64,000 bases of DNA from Malaya genurostris (Eukaryota; Arthropoda; Insecta; Diptera; Culicidae), in contig NC_080571.1 in NCBI RefSeq assembly GCF_030247185.1, forward strand, positions 108,459,128 through 108,523,127, written 5' to 3'. The translations under genes were made by a program, and so were the position numbers. This document shows positions 34,638-45,065 of this stretch, in pieces. Every line of letters begins with the position of its first letter. Position 1 is the stretch's first letter. The notes under the pieces were generated by a model, which saw only the letters and a program-made list of their open reading frames with translations, had not been told where the DNA came from and did not search any database.

Positions 34638-34684
34638 ATAAAAAAAAAATTTATAAAAAAAATGACTACCGTTACTCAATTGAA

Positions 34685-35982
34685 GACCTGTCCCAGAAAG
34701 TATGGACGCAACCAAAAACCACTGCCATTTCGCAATGGTTCAGAATCTGTCAATTTTCATGGCTGCGTCCTGTTGTTTGCACTAATCTCTAACCACTTGT
34801 GCAGTTGTTTATTCGTTTTCATTAGTTTGTTTCGAAATGCGTGGACTTTCAGCAGAACAACGTCGAAAAATTGTGTACAAATGGTGCACAGAACGCGGAC
34901 TGTCACTGAGAAAGATAGCAAAAATGGAAGGAGTAAGTGAAAAAGCCGTGCGAAATGCTATCAGGAAGTTCGGTGAGGATAACACTTTTGAGGATAAACC
35001 GAAAACGGGTCGAAAAAAAAGTCCTGCTAACCCTCAGTTGGATAAACGTATACTTAAGGCGTTCGAGCAAAACAAGGAGGTTTCAGTTCGGGATGTGGCC
35101 AAAAAAGTGGGCACTTCGAAGTCAAATGTTCATCGTGCTAAAGAACGTTTGAATCTTCGAACCTATTAGAAGCAGAAACAACCAAAACATAGTCTGAAAC
35201 AAGAACCATCGATCAGGCCGAGAGTTGAAAGCTGTACAGTACGATTCTTGCTGGAAATTTGAACTGCATAATCATGGACGACGAAACCTACGTGAAACTC
35301 GATTACAAATCTTTGCCGGGACCACAATATTATATGGTTCGAGAAGGGCAAGTGTTAAACCAGTCCGAGACATCGATTGAAGTCGAAAAATTTGGTAAGA
35401 AATCTATGGTCTGACAAGCAATTTGTAGCTGCGGTAAGATTTCGAAACCCTTCATCACCATTGTTTCAATGAACAGCGAAATATACATCAAGGATTGTTT
35501 ACAAAAACGATTTCTACCCATGATTCGAAGCCCCAAGGATCCTGTTGTTTTCTGGCGAGATCTGGCTTCTTGCCACTACTCGAAATCAACGGTAGAATGG
35601 TGTACTACCAAAAATGTCACTTTCGTCCTAAAAGACATGAATCCACCAAATTGCCCACAACTTCGACCAATTGAGGAATTTTGGGCATAAACGAAGGCAC
35701 ATCTTAGGAAACATGTCTCGGCAGCCGAAACTATTCCACAGTTCGAAAAAGATTGGAAAAAAGTGTCAAAACTTGTCGCCAAGAAGTCTGTACGAAATTT
35801 AATGATGAACGTTCGCAAGAAGGTGCGCCAGCTAGTCTACAATAGCTGAGTAGCACAGGTTGAGAATATTATTCTGTTGTTGTAGTCTAATATTATCAGT
35901 ATATCGAATAAAATTTGAATATCTAACACTTGTGAATTATTTACAGCGAAATCAAAGTGCGTCCATACTTTCTGGGACAGTC
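34685..35982 (+). mobile_element. DD37E Tc1/mariner transposon, copy C
   Basis: The 5' end (cctgtcccagaaagtatgga) and the 3' end (tccatactttctgggacag) are inverted copies over about 26 bp. Length is 1.3 kb, normal for the class. It lies 12 bp beyond the A-rich tail of the ORF1-only retroelement. Its TIR differs from that of copy B, so the window holds at least two DD37E lineages. A clear TA duplication was not visible at the edges. Confidence 0.85.
34837..35848 (+). pseudogene. DD37E transposase relic, copy C
   Basis: The N-terminal 110 codons are open: MRGLSAEQRRKIVYKWC, a first HTH (SLRKIAKMEGVSEKAV), a KTGRKK linker, and a second HTH (SVRDVAKKVGTSKSNVHRAK), ending at TAG 35167-35169. The first Asp block (IMDDETYVKLDY) is near 35275. 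After stops and a frameshift the frame continues with FWRDLASC and RPIEEFW. Again exactly 37 residues separate Asp and Glu. An additional TAA follows RPIEEFWA. It is inactive but all catalytic residues are encoded. Confidence 0.85.
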
Positions 35983-38183
35983 TTTATTATTATTATTTGA
36001 TCATAGCGGTGATTATAGCAATTTTAATTACGACAATGATAATAATCTCGGAGAACCTGTGATAAGTTACGCATCGCAGGGCAACTGTTCTCACATTCAA
36101 GTTGAGTTTAGTATCATGGCTTCGCAGTTATATACTAACCGTGATGATCTAATATACAATGAACACAATCAGTTAATTGATTGGTTTTGCGGAGCTGCAT
36201 CGAGCTATCATTCCATTAATACAAACAAACTTCTCAGCACAAATATTATGCTATGGAAATCACGTATCATTGCTCCGAACGGCTAATAAAGACAAGATGT
36301 CAGTGTTTTGAACCGACCACGACAGTTCCGAACATTGAATTCACAAATAATACCGATTCGTTTGAATTTATTTTTTCTCCGAAAACCTTTTTCATTTCTT
36401 TTTTTGTTGGGCTGACACGCGTCAGCAAGGAGAACGGCATAACTGCGTACCCGTTTTACGAGCTATTTTTCTCGTCAGTGAGGCACGCTTTTCCGTTGAG
36501 GGGTTTCCAAACAACAAAAAGACCGGCCCATCTTCAACTGAGCAACTGTACAAAAAAAAAGAAACACCATTCATTGGTAAGCGAAAAAGGGGTGTCGATC
36601 TCAACATTTTAGCACTTCGGCATTACATGCGAGATACAGGCAACGTAAAAAGTATCAACTTTGCCGGTTCGTTATCGAATGAATTATTCATGCTTCTATT
36701 ACAAACGCATCAATTTTTAATGACCATCAGATACCTGCTAGCAAACACATTCTGACTGTCAACTGAAATGTGTGCCATTAATTTACTTTACACAGGCTAA
36801 ACAGCTCCGAGTGGGATGAAATGGTTCGGAAAAATACAGGCACCCAAAGTGAGTCTGTAATGGAAATTTAGAACACCTGAAATCCTTTACATTAGCCACT
36901 AGCACACAAAATCGAAGCACGTCCCCGGCAGTCGGAATCATAACAAAACTAATGGAAATATTCGCTAATTTGAAACATTTCCCAGAAAAAAAATCCACTG
37001 TCCATTAATGTTAGTGTCAGTGGAAAAAGCATTTCCTCATAAAACTCAATTGTCTGACACTGTCTTCTACCTCATTTAACCCAATGGTTTACCGCAGGCC
37101 ATCGAGCGAACAGGTAGACCTTCGAACTCCAGTGAATGGTTAATCGAGGGAAAATAAAGATTGACAAAGAGTGTCACTTTTCTATGTTGGCACGTTCCCT
37201 CGCCTCGGTGGGGGGGGGGGGGTTTATGCATTACTACTACAGTCAGGTGAAGAAATTTTTCCTTTTAGACACAGTCCGCATAAAACAACCTGATGACTTG
37301 TGTCCATTGTTTCCGCGAGTAATGCGTGTCTCCGCTGGGTTGAAAGCTATTGTCGACACTGGAGTTTCAAGCCAAACAAACCTGAAAGAAGCTTTCATGA
37401 GTCATGACAATGGACGATGTGTGCACCGGGCTGTCCTGTTTCAACAATACCTACCACCCCGTCCTCCCATGGTGTCCCCTTCATCGACAAACCTTCGTTG
37501 GCAACGCAACAGTGTAAAAAAAAATTGAAAAATTTCTAGCAGGGGGAAAAACTGAATAATGGAGTCACTGCTGTTCATGCAGTGGTTTTTTTTACAGCGG
37601 ATTTTTGCTTCGCAGCCAACATCCAGAGAAAAAATAATCATGCAGTCGCTTTTATACTTCGTTTGACAGTGATAAAAAGTGAAACGGGATGAGCACGGTC
37701 GGTTAAAAGCACTTGTTTGACTTTAATTATCCGGGTTTTATTAAGTCGGACGGCAGAGCCAGCCCGCCTGGCAGGAACGTGATACGCAGATTCGTGCGAC
37801 AAACTCTGTCCTGTCCCAATAGAGCACAGTTTCCACACTGCTGATTCTGTGTTCGAAGCGAAACGCCCTGGTGGGAGGAAAGAGTTCAAATATTTTCCAG
37901 TAGATGGCAGATTGCGTTTAACACGCGGAAAGATAAACTTTAGACCAGAAGCTGTGAGCAAATGCACACTTTACAAGGTATGCCAACGTTCGGCAGGAGA
38001 ATGCGGCTCAGCTGTGATATATTTTTTATAGAAGAAAAAAAATATCCGTCTTTCACTTCTTCACAACGATAAAGTTGTAAACGACGACACTCCAGATTCG
38101 GCTGTATAATTTCAAACTGCTGACTGGGATATGAACATTAGAGTGAGACAACATTTAGATTCCTGATTCAGTTCACAGTTTCG
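35983..38183. other. No gene recognised; poly(G) at 37210-37222
   Basis: Contains open frames of 109, 119 and 130 codons (35957-37528) without recognisable motifs, codon bias or splice context. A run of 13 G lies at 37210-37222. The 37640-38030 stretch is GC-richer. Nothing here supports a gene call. Confidence 0.4.
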
Positions 38184-38290
38184 TGTTTTATTTTGATCCC
38201 ATAAAAACTATGCAAAATTTAAGCTCGAACGGTGAAACTATTACTTCACGCCCTCGGTTTGAAATTTGTTTGCGATTCGCTCGTGCAATA
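38184..38290 (+). repeat. Dispersed repeat R6, copy 2
   Basis: Parallel to 10636-10770: gatcccataaaaactatgca, aagctcgaacggtgaaacta, and a cctcggtttgaaatttgt end. Class unknown. Confidence 0.5.
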
Positions 38291-38419
38291 AACGTTTAAT
38301 GTGGCACTTTAATTAGCCATTGTTTGAAACAGGCCGTTGGACATTTTTGACAGCTCGATTCGTTCAAAAAAATTCACAAGTTCAAGGTCCCAGTGAAATT
38401 TTCGCATAAGTCCGATCAA

Positions 38420-38730
38420 CGGTCCGATTATCGGACCGATTGAGCACGATATAGGGCCGATCGTAGCGCTTCGATCGGCCCGTCATCAGACAATTCTGCA
38501 CCATTTGCATCAACCGCGCTGACCTAAAAAAGCTTTATGTTTACCTTATGTATCGCTAGAGAAACAGAGCGAGGGAACATCAAACAAGGCATTTTCGAGC
38601 CGACGTCTCCCGATAGGGTGTGAAATACATTCTTTTGTTTCGATCATATAGGCTTTGACCTTATGGTCATTCGCCTCTTAGGGCCAGAAAAACTCTGGCC
38701 CTATGTTCGGGGTTGAAAATCCAACCCCGA
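38420..38730. other. Cluster of perfect hairpins
   Basis: Four inverted repeats occur in 310 bp: cggtccgat/atcggaccg at 38420-38438, gggccgatcg/cgatcggccc at 38454-38481, gggccaga/tctggccc at 38681-38701, and tcggggttg/caaccccga at 38707-38730. All stems are perfect and GC-rich in an AT-rich region. The last two are six bases apart. Structured RNA, a retroelement leader or a transposon end are all possible. No class is assigned. Confidence 0.6.
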
Positions 38731-39109
38731 TATATCACATCCCCTAAGTATCAGACATCCGCTCTCTGCTTTGGTATTTCTTCACTCTTTTGTTCTACCG
38801 ATACACTATGTGAGCTTGAAACGCAATCAAAAGCTTTCTTGCACGATGCGTCCGATGTTCGAATTTACTGGGGTGAAGCACCGAATAGCCATTGGACTAG
38901 TTCTATGGGAGGATTTTAGAAGTTTCTCCAGAATTTATATTTTAAAATAATGACATCATACCAATACTAGTACTTTGAGAAGATATAATTTTAATTGTGT
39001 TTTGCACAATAAAAAATAAACAATAACAAACCGTTCCGATAAACTGGGCAAACATGCGCGATCTGTTCGTTTCATTTCGTCCAGTATGCAGTTCAGCAGG
39101 CGCTCCACA
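38731..39109. other. No feature recognised
   Basis: AT-rich spacer with one open frame of 68 codons and no recognised motif. Confidence 0.4.
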
Positions 39110-39344
39110 CACTTAGAAAAAATTACATCTTTATAGATGCACATCAAAGGAGTGTCACGATTCACTTATATTCACAGTTCAAACCATGTAAAGATAAGTC
39201 ATATCTTTAACTTCACAGTTCAACTAGTTCGCTACAGACGCTATTTTTTTTACATGTTAGTAGATGTAATATTGTGTCATCACCGAATAAACTACGGCAT
39301 ACTTGAATTACCGTCAAGCGTAAATTTCGTCTTTTCTAAGAGTG
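39110..39344 (+). mobile_element. M1 MITE, copy b (uninterrupted)
   Basis: Begins cacttagaaaaaattac and ends with gtcttttctaagagtg, an imperfect TIR. The interior shows the family order: atagatgcaca, caaaccatgtaaagataa, gacgct, tagatgtaatattgtgtcat, cgtcaagcgtaaattt. Length 235 bp. No target duplication was clear. Confidence 0.7.
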
Positions 39345-39448
39345 CACGCACAACAAAAAATTACCACTTTATTTGTGGGGTTGTATTCAAAGGGTAAGAC
39401 TAATAAATTTCAATTTTCGCATTCATTTTTACAGTAAAAATAGTTAGA

Positions 39449-39640
39449 ATCAGCTGTTCTGATGAGAAGGGCTGGTGTACACTAGGAGATTGATAGTACC
39501 TATTAGCTCTCTCCGGACTGTACCAGCCTAGATGCCGTGTGGAATCCGGCGGAAAAAAATGAACCAAGAATAGATCCACTGGGTTCCTGCTTCCATGTCG
39601 TAAAAGGCGACAATTGCAGGAGTTTCTTTTTCCTTTCAAT
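39449..39640 (+). mobile_element. RTE-like LINE 5' region fragment, copy 2
   Basis: Starts agaatcagctgttctgatga, which also occurs at 40701, and contains ctaggagattgatagtacc and tgcttccatgtcgtaaaagg as in the 6590 copy. It is better preserved than that copy. Assignment to the RTE clade rests on the last phrase and is tentative. A related tail segment runs to about 39925. Confidence 0.5.
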
Positions 39641-40359
39641 TATCAGAAATTTTCAATGTTTTACTTCTGATTACTCTATTTTACTAAATCATCTCTTTAT
39701 TCAACCTATCAATTTCCGTCTAGCTTCGGAGAAAAGTTTTATAAGGAATGATTTCTTCTTCCATATTATTGATTGTCTTTCAGGATTATAAAATGAATGA
39801 TAAAAATCAACCATTGCGCAAATCCGTTTATATTACAAAGTTAATAACAGAGATAACATATATCGGTATATTGAAAACATAGTATTTTTCTCGGTAGCCG
39901 GCTGCCCAGATCAACTAAAATAACCAATTAATAATTTTAATAAATAATTAAAATAATAAAGCGGAAATAATAAAGAATCAAGACGCGTGTGAAATCTGTT
40001 GACCTTTGTTTGGTGATTTAAAATGATTTTATAATAACTGTTTAGAATATTTCAATGCAATGAATCAACTTTTTTGTCTAAATCCTATTCGCTCGTTTAT
40101 TTTGTATCACGTAGTTTCATTTATAAAAACGTGCTTAATCCACCTAGCAGTGGGATGATACCTTATTTTATCAATCCGCATGTGTTTTTTTGCATGACTA
40201 AAAAAAACGCGAAAGGTAGTTGCATAAACGAGTGACTGCATACTCGACAGCCGGCTGTCCGGAGTTTTGTCAATTTCGGAGATTGACTGTTTCGTGCATT
40301 ATATTGCCAGCACAAAGTAACACATAAAACAATAATACTTTAAAACATTCTTGGTAGCC
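39641..40359. other. RTE-associated repeat to 39925, then nothing recognised
   Basis: 39790-39925 resembles 7700-7870 and ends ctcggtagccggctgccc. A DR boundary phrase (ttaatccacctagcagtggg) lies at 40137-40156 in reverse orientation. No gene. Confidence 0.35.
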
Positions 40360-40726
40360 GGCTACCCAGAGCAATAAACACATGATAACATTATTAAAAC
40401 ATTTACTAACAAAGTATCCTCTCCTGTGATGCATGTGGGAACGCAGAGGATTCCTCGGTTCTTAGTAGCAACATGCATCGAACTAACAATCCTTTCCCTC
40501 CCAAGTAGATCTGCATTCGGACGTGGCTGGCGTCGGTATTGATCAGCATGCATGGTTCAATACAGTTTGCACAATGTGAAACAATGTGTTATTCCCAAAC
40601 ATGTTACTTCAAAAAATCATGTTGCAATCTCAATTGGTTCAGATCAATAACGGAGTAGCAACACACGGGCGGTCTCTAATGCTAATGCTAATGCTAATGC
40701 TAGAATCAGCTGTTCTGATGAGAATA
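40360..40726 (+). mobile_element. RTE-like 5' region, upstream part, with (GCTAAT)n
   Basis: Contains ctcctgtgatgcatgtggga, gttcttagtagcaacatgca and gatctgcattcgg, a GC-richer leader. It then has about four GCTAAT units (40676-40702) and agaatcagctgttctgatga, where the copy at 39449 begins. Together the two fragments suggest the order of the full 5' region. The tRNA-bearing element at 40729 cuts this copy off. Confidence 0.45.
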
Positions 40727-40728
40727 TG

Positions 40729-41167
40729 CACACCAAAAAATTTGAATTTTACAGGTGACCTTATCCCTCATACGATGTAATTCATAAAGACCTAATTTGT
40801 CAAATGACGGAAAGTCTCATTTGTAATGACTTAATGTTAGAATAGCTTGAATTTAACTGGTTTCGACTGTAACTTGCGTTCTGCTAGCAGGTGCGACTGT
40901 ATGAATTTAAAAGCACCTTTTACCAGCCAAGCAGATGCATGCTTCTGTGGCTCGGTCGATTAACAGACGTGCTTGCGATCCAATGATTCTCGGTTCAAGT
41001 CGCGACGGTTGCTACCAGTATTCTTTTTTGTTTATTTTAACGAAATTCATGCATGGAGTTCTAGACACAATATTAAATGTTCTTCGACGTAAATTTGCGT
41101 GAACTGCGACGCTCCATTTATGTGCATCTAATAAGATGTAAAATCACAGGGTTTTTTTTAAGTGTGT
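40729..41167 (+). mobile_element. tRNA-bearing TIR element, copy B (full length)
   Basis: Runs from cacaccaaaaaatttgaatt to ttttttttaagtgtg, an imperfect TIR with a shared subterminal acagg/cctgt. It holds a tRNA-like module at 40941-41014. The 439-bp length equals copy C (438 bp), so the ends are real. Its last 75 bases are shared with the M1 MITEs (gcgacgctcc, atgtgcatcta), linking the two families. No coding capacity. It could be a MITE that captured a tRNA or SINE head, or a retroposon that gained terminal repeats. Confidence 0.75.
40941..41014 (+). ncRNA. tRNA-like module with pol III boxes (copy B)
   Basis: Box A-like tggctcggtcgattaac and box B-like ggttcaagtcg are spaced as in a tRNA. 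Stems of a true tRNA do not form well and the acceptor ends are not complementary, so it is not a functional tRNA gene. It may be an RNA polymerase III promoter. The same module is at 3018-3090 (+) and 47679-47751 (-). Confidence 0.6.
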
Positions 41168-41221
41168 GTCTTACTTTAAAGAGTAATACCTTTCTTACAA
41201 TTCGCCCTGTGGAAAAATACA

Positions 41222-41453
41222 CACTTAGAAAAATTTACATTTTAATAGATGCACTTAAAAGGAGCGTCGCGATTTACTTACATTCATAATTCAAAGCATG
41301 TAAAGATAGTCATAACTTTACAGTTGATTCAGCTGGAACTTACATCGCTACAGACGCTAAATTTATTTGTACATGTTAGTAGATGTAATATTGTGTCATC
41401 GCCGAGGAAATGACGGAATGCTTGAATTTACGTCAAATTCAATTTTTTCTTAG
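41222..41453 (+). mobile_element. M1 MITE, copy c
   Basis: Begins cacttagaaaaatttacatt and ends aattttttcttaga, lacking the last bases of the right TIR. The interior matches copy b almost throughout, including ggagcgtcgcgatttactta and tagatgtaatattgtgtcat. It begins 55 bp after tRNA-bearing copy B. Confidence 0.7.
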
Positions 41454-41611
41454 ATCAATCTCGAGTTGTTCTAAACTTAAAAACATAGTTCTTTCTTCAT
41501 TTTGAGCAAAATCCAACCTCATTTAATTTAAATTGGTTAATATACTAAATATTTAAAGGAAGTCAGACTTCCAGAGTTGTTTATTGATTTCTTTGCATAT
41601 TAATTTGTTTT

Positions 41612-41790
41612 GTATACAGAAATTGTGAATTTTTATAGATGCACATAATATGACTGTCGTAATTCACTGAAATTTACAATTCAAAGCATGTAAAGATAAG
41701 TGACATATTTAAATTCACAATAACTTTAGCTGAAGTTTATATTGATACAGACGCAAAAAATATGTTTACATGTTAATAGATGTAATAATA
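41612..41790 (+). mobile_element. M1 MITE, copy d (truncated)
   Basis: Contains tttttatagatgcacataat, caattcaaagcatgtaaaga and tacatgttaatagatgtaat of the family. Both termini are missing. Confidence 0.6.
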
Positions 41791-41801
41791 AATAGACAGT
41801 G

Positions 41802-42065
41802 CGTCCATTAAGTTTCAAGACACGAATCATGTCTCATTTAATAATAACGCCATCTATTTGTTCGAAAGCTAGAACCTTTCTCTATTTATGTGTCACATTT
41901 CATTACGTTTGATTGATAAATAACAGGAATGTAACAATTCTCTCTAAACAGTGTTCCATTTGACGTTGAAAATCCAACATGGAGAGCGGTCATTAAATTC
42001 AACGCAACACATGGTACAAGTGCATCAGAAACATCAGCGGCGATCAGTGTTTGTCTGGACCAAAT
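41802..42065 (+). pseudogene. Possible mariner 5' end
   Basis: Starts acagtgcgtccattaagttt, resembling a mariner-type terminus. At 41979 an ATG opens MERAVIKFNATHGTSASET, similar in layout to the first residues of some mariner transposases. The frame runs only 28 codons before the (TA)n array cuts it. No downstream part is present. Confidence 0.4.
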
Positions 42066-42072
42066 AGTTTTC

Positions 42073-43120
<1,048 letters not shown>

Positions 43121-43648
43121 CTTAGATGAATTTAACTGATTTCGGCTACACCGGTTTCCGAGTTTTTATTCCAAAAGTATCGGAAATAGAGGAACTCAAT
43201 AATTTTCTCAACTATTTGAATTTAAAGACTTACGGTCCCATACAACATTTGTAAATTTCATACGACACTCCTTTCAGAAGAAGCATAGCGTTTTTAAAAT
43301 TAAAACCATTTTCAACGTTGGGTTCAAAACTATTCCATTTTTTTGTCATGTTAATTTATGGCCATACGAACCATTTTGGGTCATGCTGGTCCCTAGGCCA
43401 AAAGTTCAAAGGTGGACCACACTTCGACATCATGCCTAATCGACTATCAGAAGTTTAAATTCAAAGGAATAGTTTTAAGGATTCTACAATTTCGGTTTTC
43501 GATCAGGGTAATGAGTGATTGACATCTAAAACTGTCACTTAAAACGACGGTAATTGTAATAAAAATATTTCCAAAAAAATAAAAATAAACACTTTCATGA
43601 AAATTTCAAACACCGAAGAATATTCATACTAAAAACATATGTGAATTG
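43121..43648. other. No feature recognised
   Basis: AT-rich DNA with scattered DR-like phrases at its start (gatttcggctacaccggttt). No gene. Confidence 0.4.
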
Positions 43649-44631
43649 TAAAGATGGTCGGGTTTCGAGTATTTGTACCCGAAACCCGACCCGAACCCGA
43701 AATCGACGGTTATTGGTCGGGTTCGGGTTTAGATAAAGATATGGTTGTCGGGTTCGGGTTAGGTACGGGTGTCGATTTTTTTTCATTTTCAACAGATACG
43801 GGTCGAGTTCGAGTTAAAAAATTTGGTCGCGTTTCAGTTTTTTTCGGATTTCTCTACTTTTTTCGGGCTCGGGTCGGGTACGAGTAAAGAATTTCAAATC
43901 TTGGGCTCGGGCCGGGCACGGGTAAAAGTTCTTGCTTTTCTCTATAGAAAGGTATTACAATTGCTTGAAAAAGCCGACTTTTGCATGGAACCTCGGAGAC
44001 CTATAGTGTTATATACCACTCGACTCAGCTCGACGAGGTCGACAAATGTCGATATGTGCATGTGTGCATGTGATGGCTGAACCATTTATCTAGTTCAAAG
44101 ATCAAATGGCTGTGATTTCTGGTTCCGGAGATATGATGGTATAAGTGACGTAATCGAAAAAGCGCGTTATTTTTTTCCGCACAATTTCCTCAGAGATGGC
44201 TGAACCGATTTTAACAAGCTTAGGCTCGTTTGAAAGCTACTATTGGGCCATTGCTCAAGTTTGAATATCAAATGACTGCGATTTCTGGTTCCGGAGATAT
44301 GAAGGTATCAGTGACGTGACCAACAAAACGCGTTGTTTTTACCGTTGTAATATATATAAGGGTGCCAATATTTTGGGATCATCTTTAATTTCATAAAGCG
44401 GTAATACTTAAACGTTTAAGCCCCTCGAAAAAAGTCCCCATGCAAAAATTTTAACTAATTCGGATATGGGGCGGTGAAGGTTTGAAAAATGAAAATATTT
44501 TCATGACACTGTTTCGAATAAATAGAAAGGCACCATCACACGACTAGGTGGATTAATCAGGGTTTTTTTCATTTTCTATCGGGTACGGGTCGGGTTCAGG
44601 TTTTGACAAAAAACTTATCCGATCATCTCTA
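43649..44631. mobile_element. hAT-like repeat-rich MITE split by a DR element
   Basis: Left end taaagatggtcgggtttcga and right end ccgatcatctcta form an imperfect hAT-like TIR. The outer parts (43649-43930 and 44570-44631) consist of gggttcgggtt, gggtcgggtacg and cccgacccgaac phrases. The middle (about 43932-44568) is a DR-family insertion from tatagaaaggtattac to ctaggtggattaatcagg. An 8-bp duplication is not clean, so termini are probable rather than proven. Confidence 0.55.
43932..44568 (+). repeat. DR-family insertion
   Basis: Has the start (aaagccgacttttgcatgga), the atataccactcgactcagct phrase, three 'atggctgaaccga'-type or 'ttccggagatatga' phrases and the end phrase ctaggtggattaatcagg common to the family. 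About 640 bp. It interrupts the hAT-like repeat. Confidence 0.55.
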
Positions 44632-44816
44632 GAGGATTTATGAAGTAAAAGGTGTCATCTCACTGCTAGGTTGATTAATCATATTCATTTTTTATATATG
44701 GTAGTTGACAATTGATGAAGATTATTATACTATAACTAAAGATGGAAAATAATAGACCAAAACGTTATAGTCTTTTAAATATAACTATATTTTAAAATTA
44801 TTCAAATAAATTTCGA
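44632..44816. repeat. DR boundary fragment
   Basis: ggtgtcatctcactgctagg followed by ttgattaatca is the end phrase of the DR family (compare 50835-50865). The rest is AT-rich. Confidence 0.4.
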
Positions 44817-45065
44817 CAGTCCCACGACAAAAGGGCCTAACTGTGAATGACAGTTTCTCTTTGTTTACTTTTTCTTTCACGATTTACCGAATTGATTTTA
44901 TATTTGACGCCTTACTCTTCGCAAAATTTTCAAGCTAAAACTACAAGCTTTCGATTTATATTGGAAACTTTCAAGAAGATGCAGTAATGGCTCCGTAATA
45001 ATCAAAAGAGAAAGTAAACAAAGAGAAGCTCTCATTTGCAGTTAGCCACTGTTGTCGTGGGACTG
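44817..45065. mobile_element. 249-bp MITE flanked by TCGA
   Basis: Ends are cagtcccacgacaa and its reverse complement, with similarity continuing inward for about 60 bp on each side (ttctctttgtttactttctc-like). TCGA lies on both sides (44813-44816 and 45066-45069), a possible 4-bp target duplication or a preferred palindromic target. No open frame. Superfamily unassigned. Confidence 0.75.

Noticed and set aside
37136..37528. 130-codon plus-strand frame
   Set aside because: It runs through a 13-bp G homopolymer and has no recognisable motif or coding-like codon use.
40941..41014. Functional tRNA gene
   Set aside because: Box A- and B-like sequences are present, but the acceptor ends do not pair and the T-stem is poor, and the module recurs inside three copies of a transposable element.
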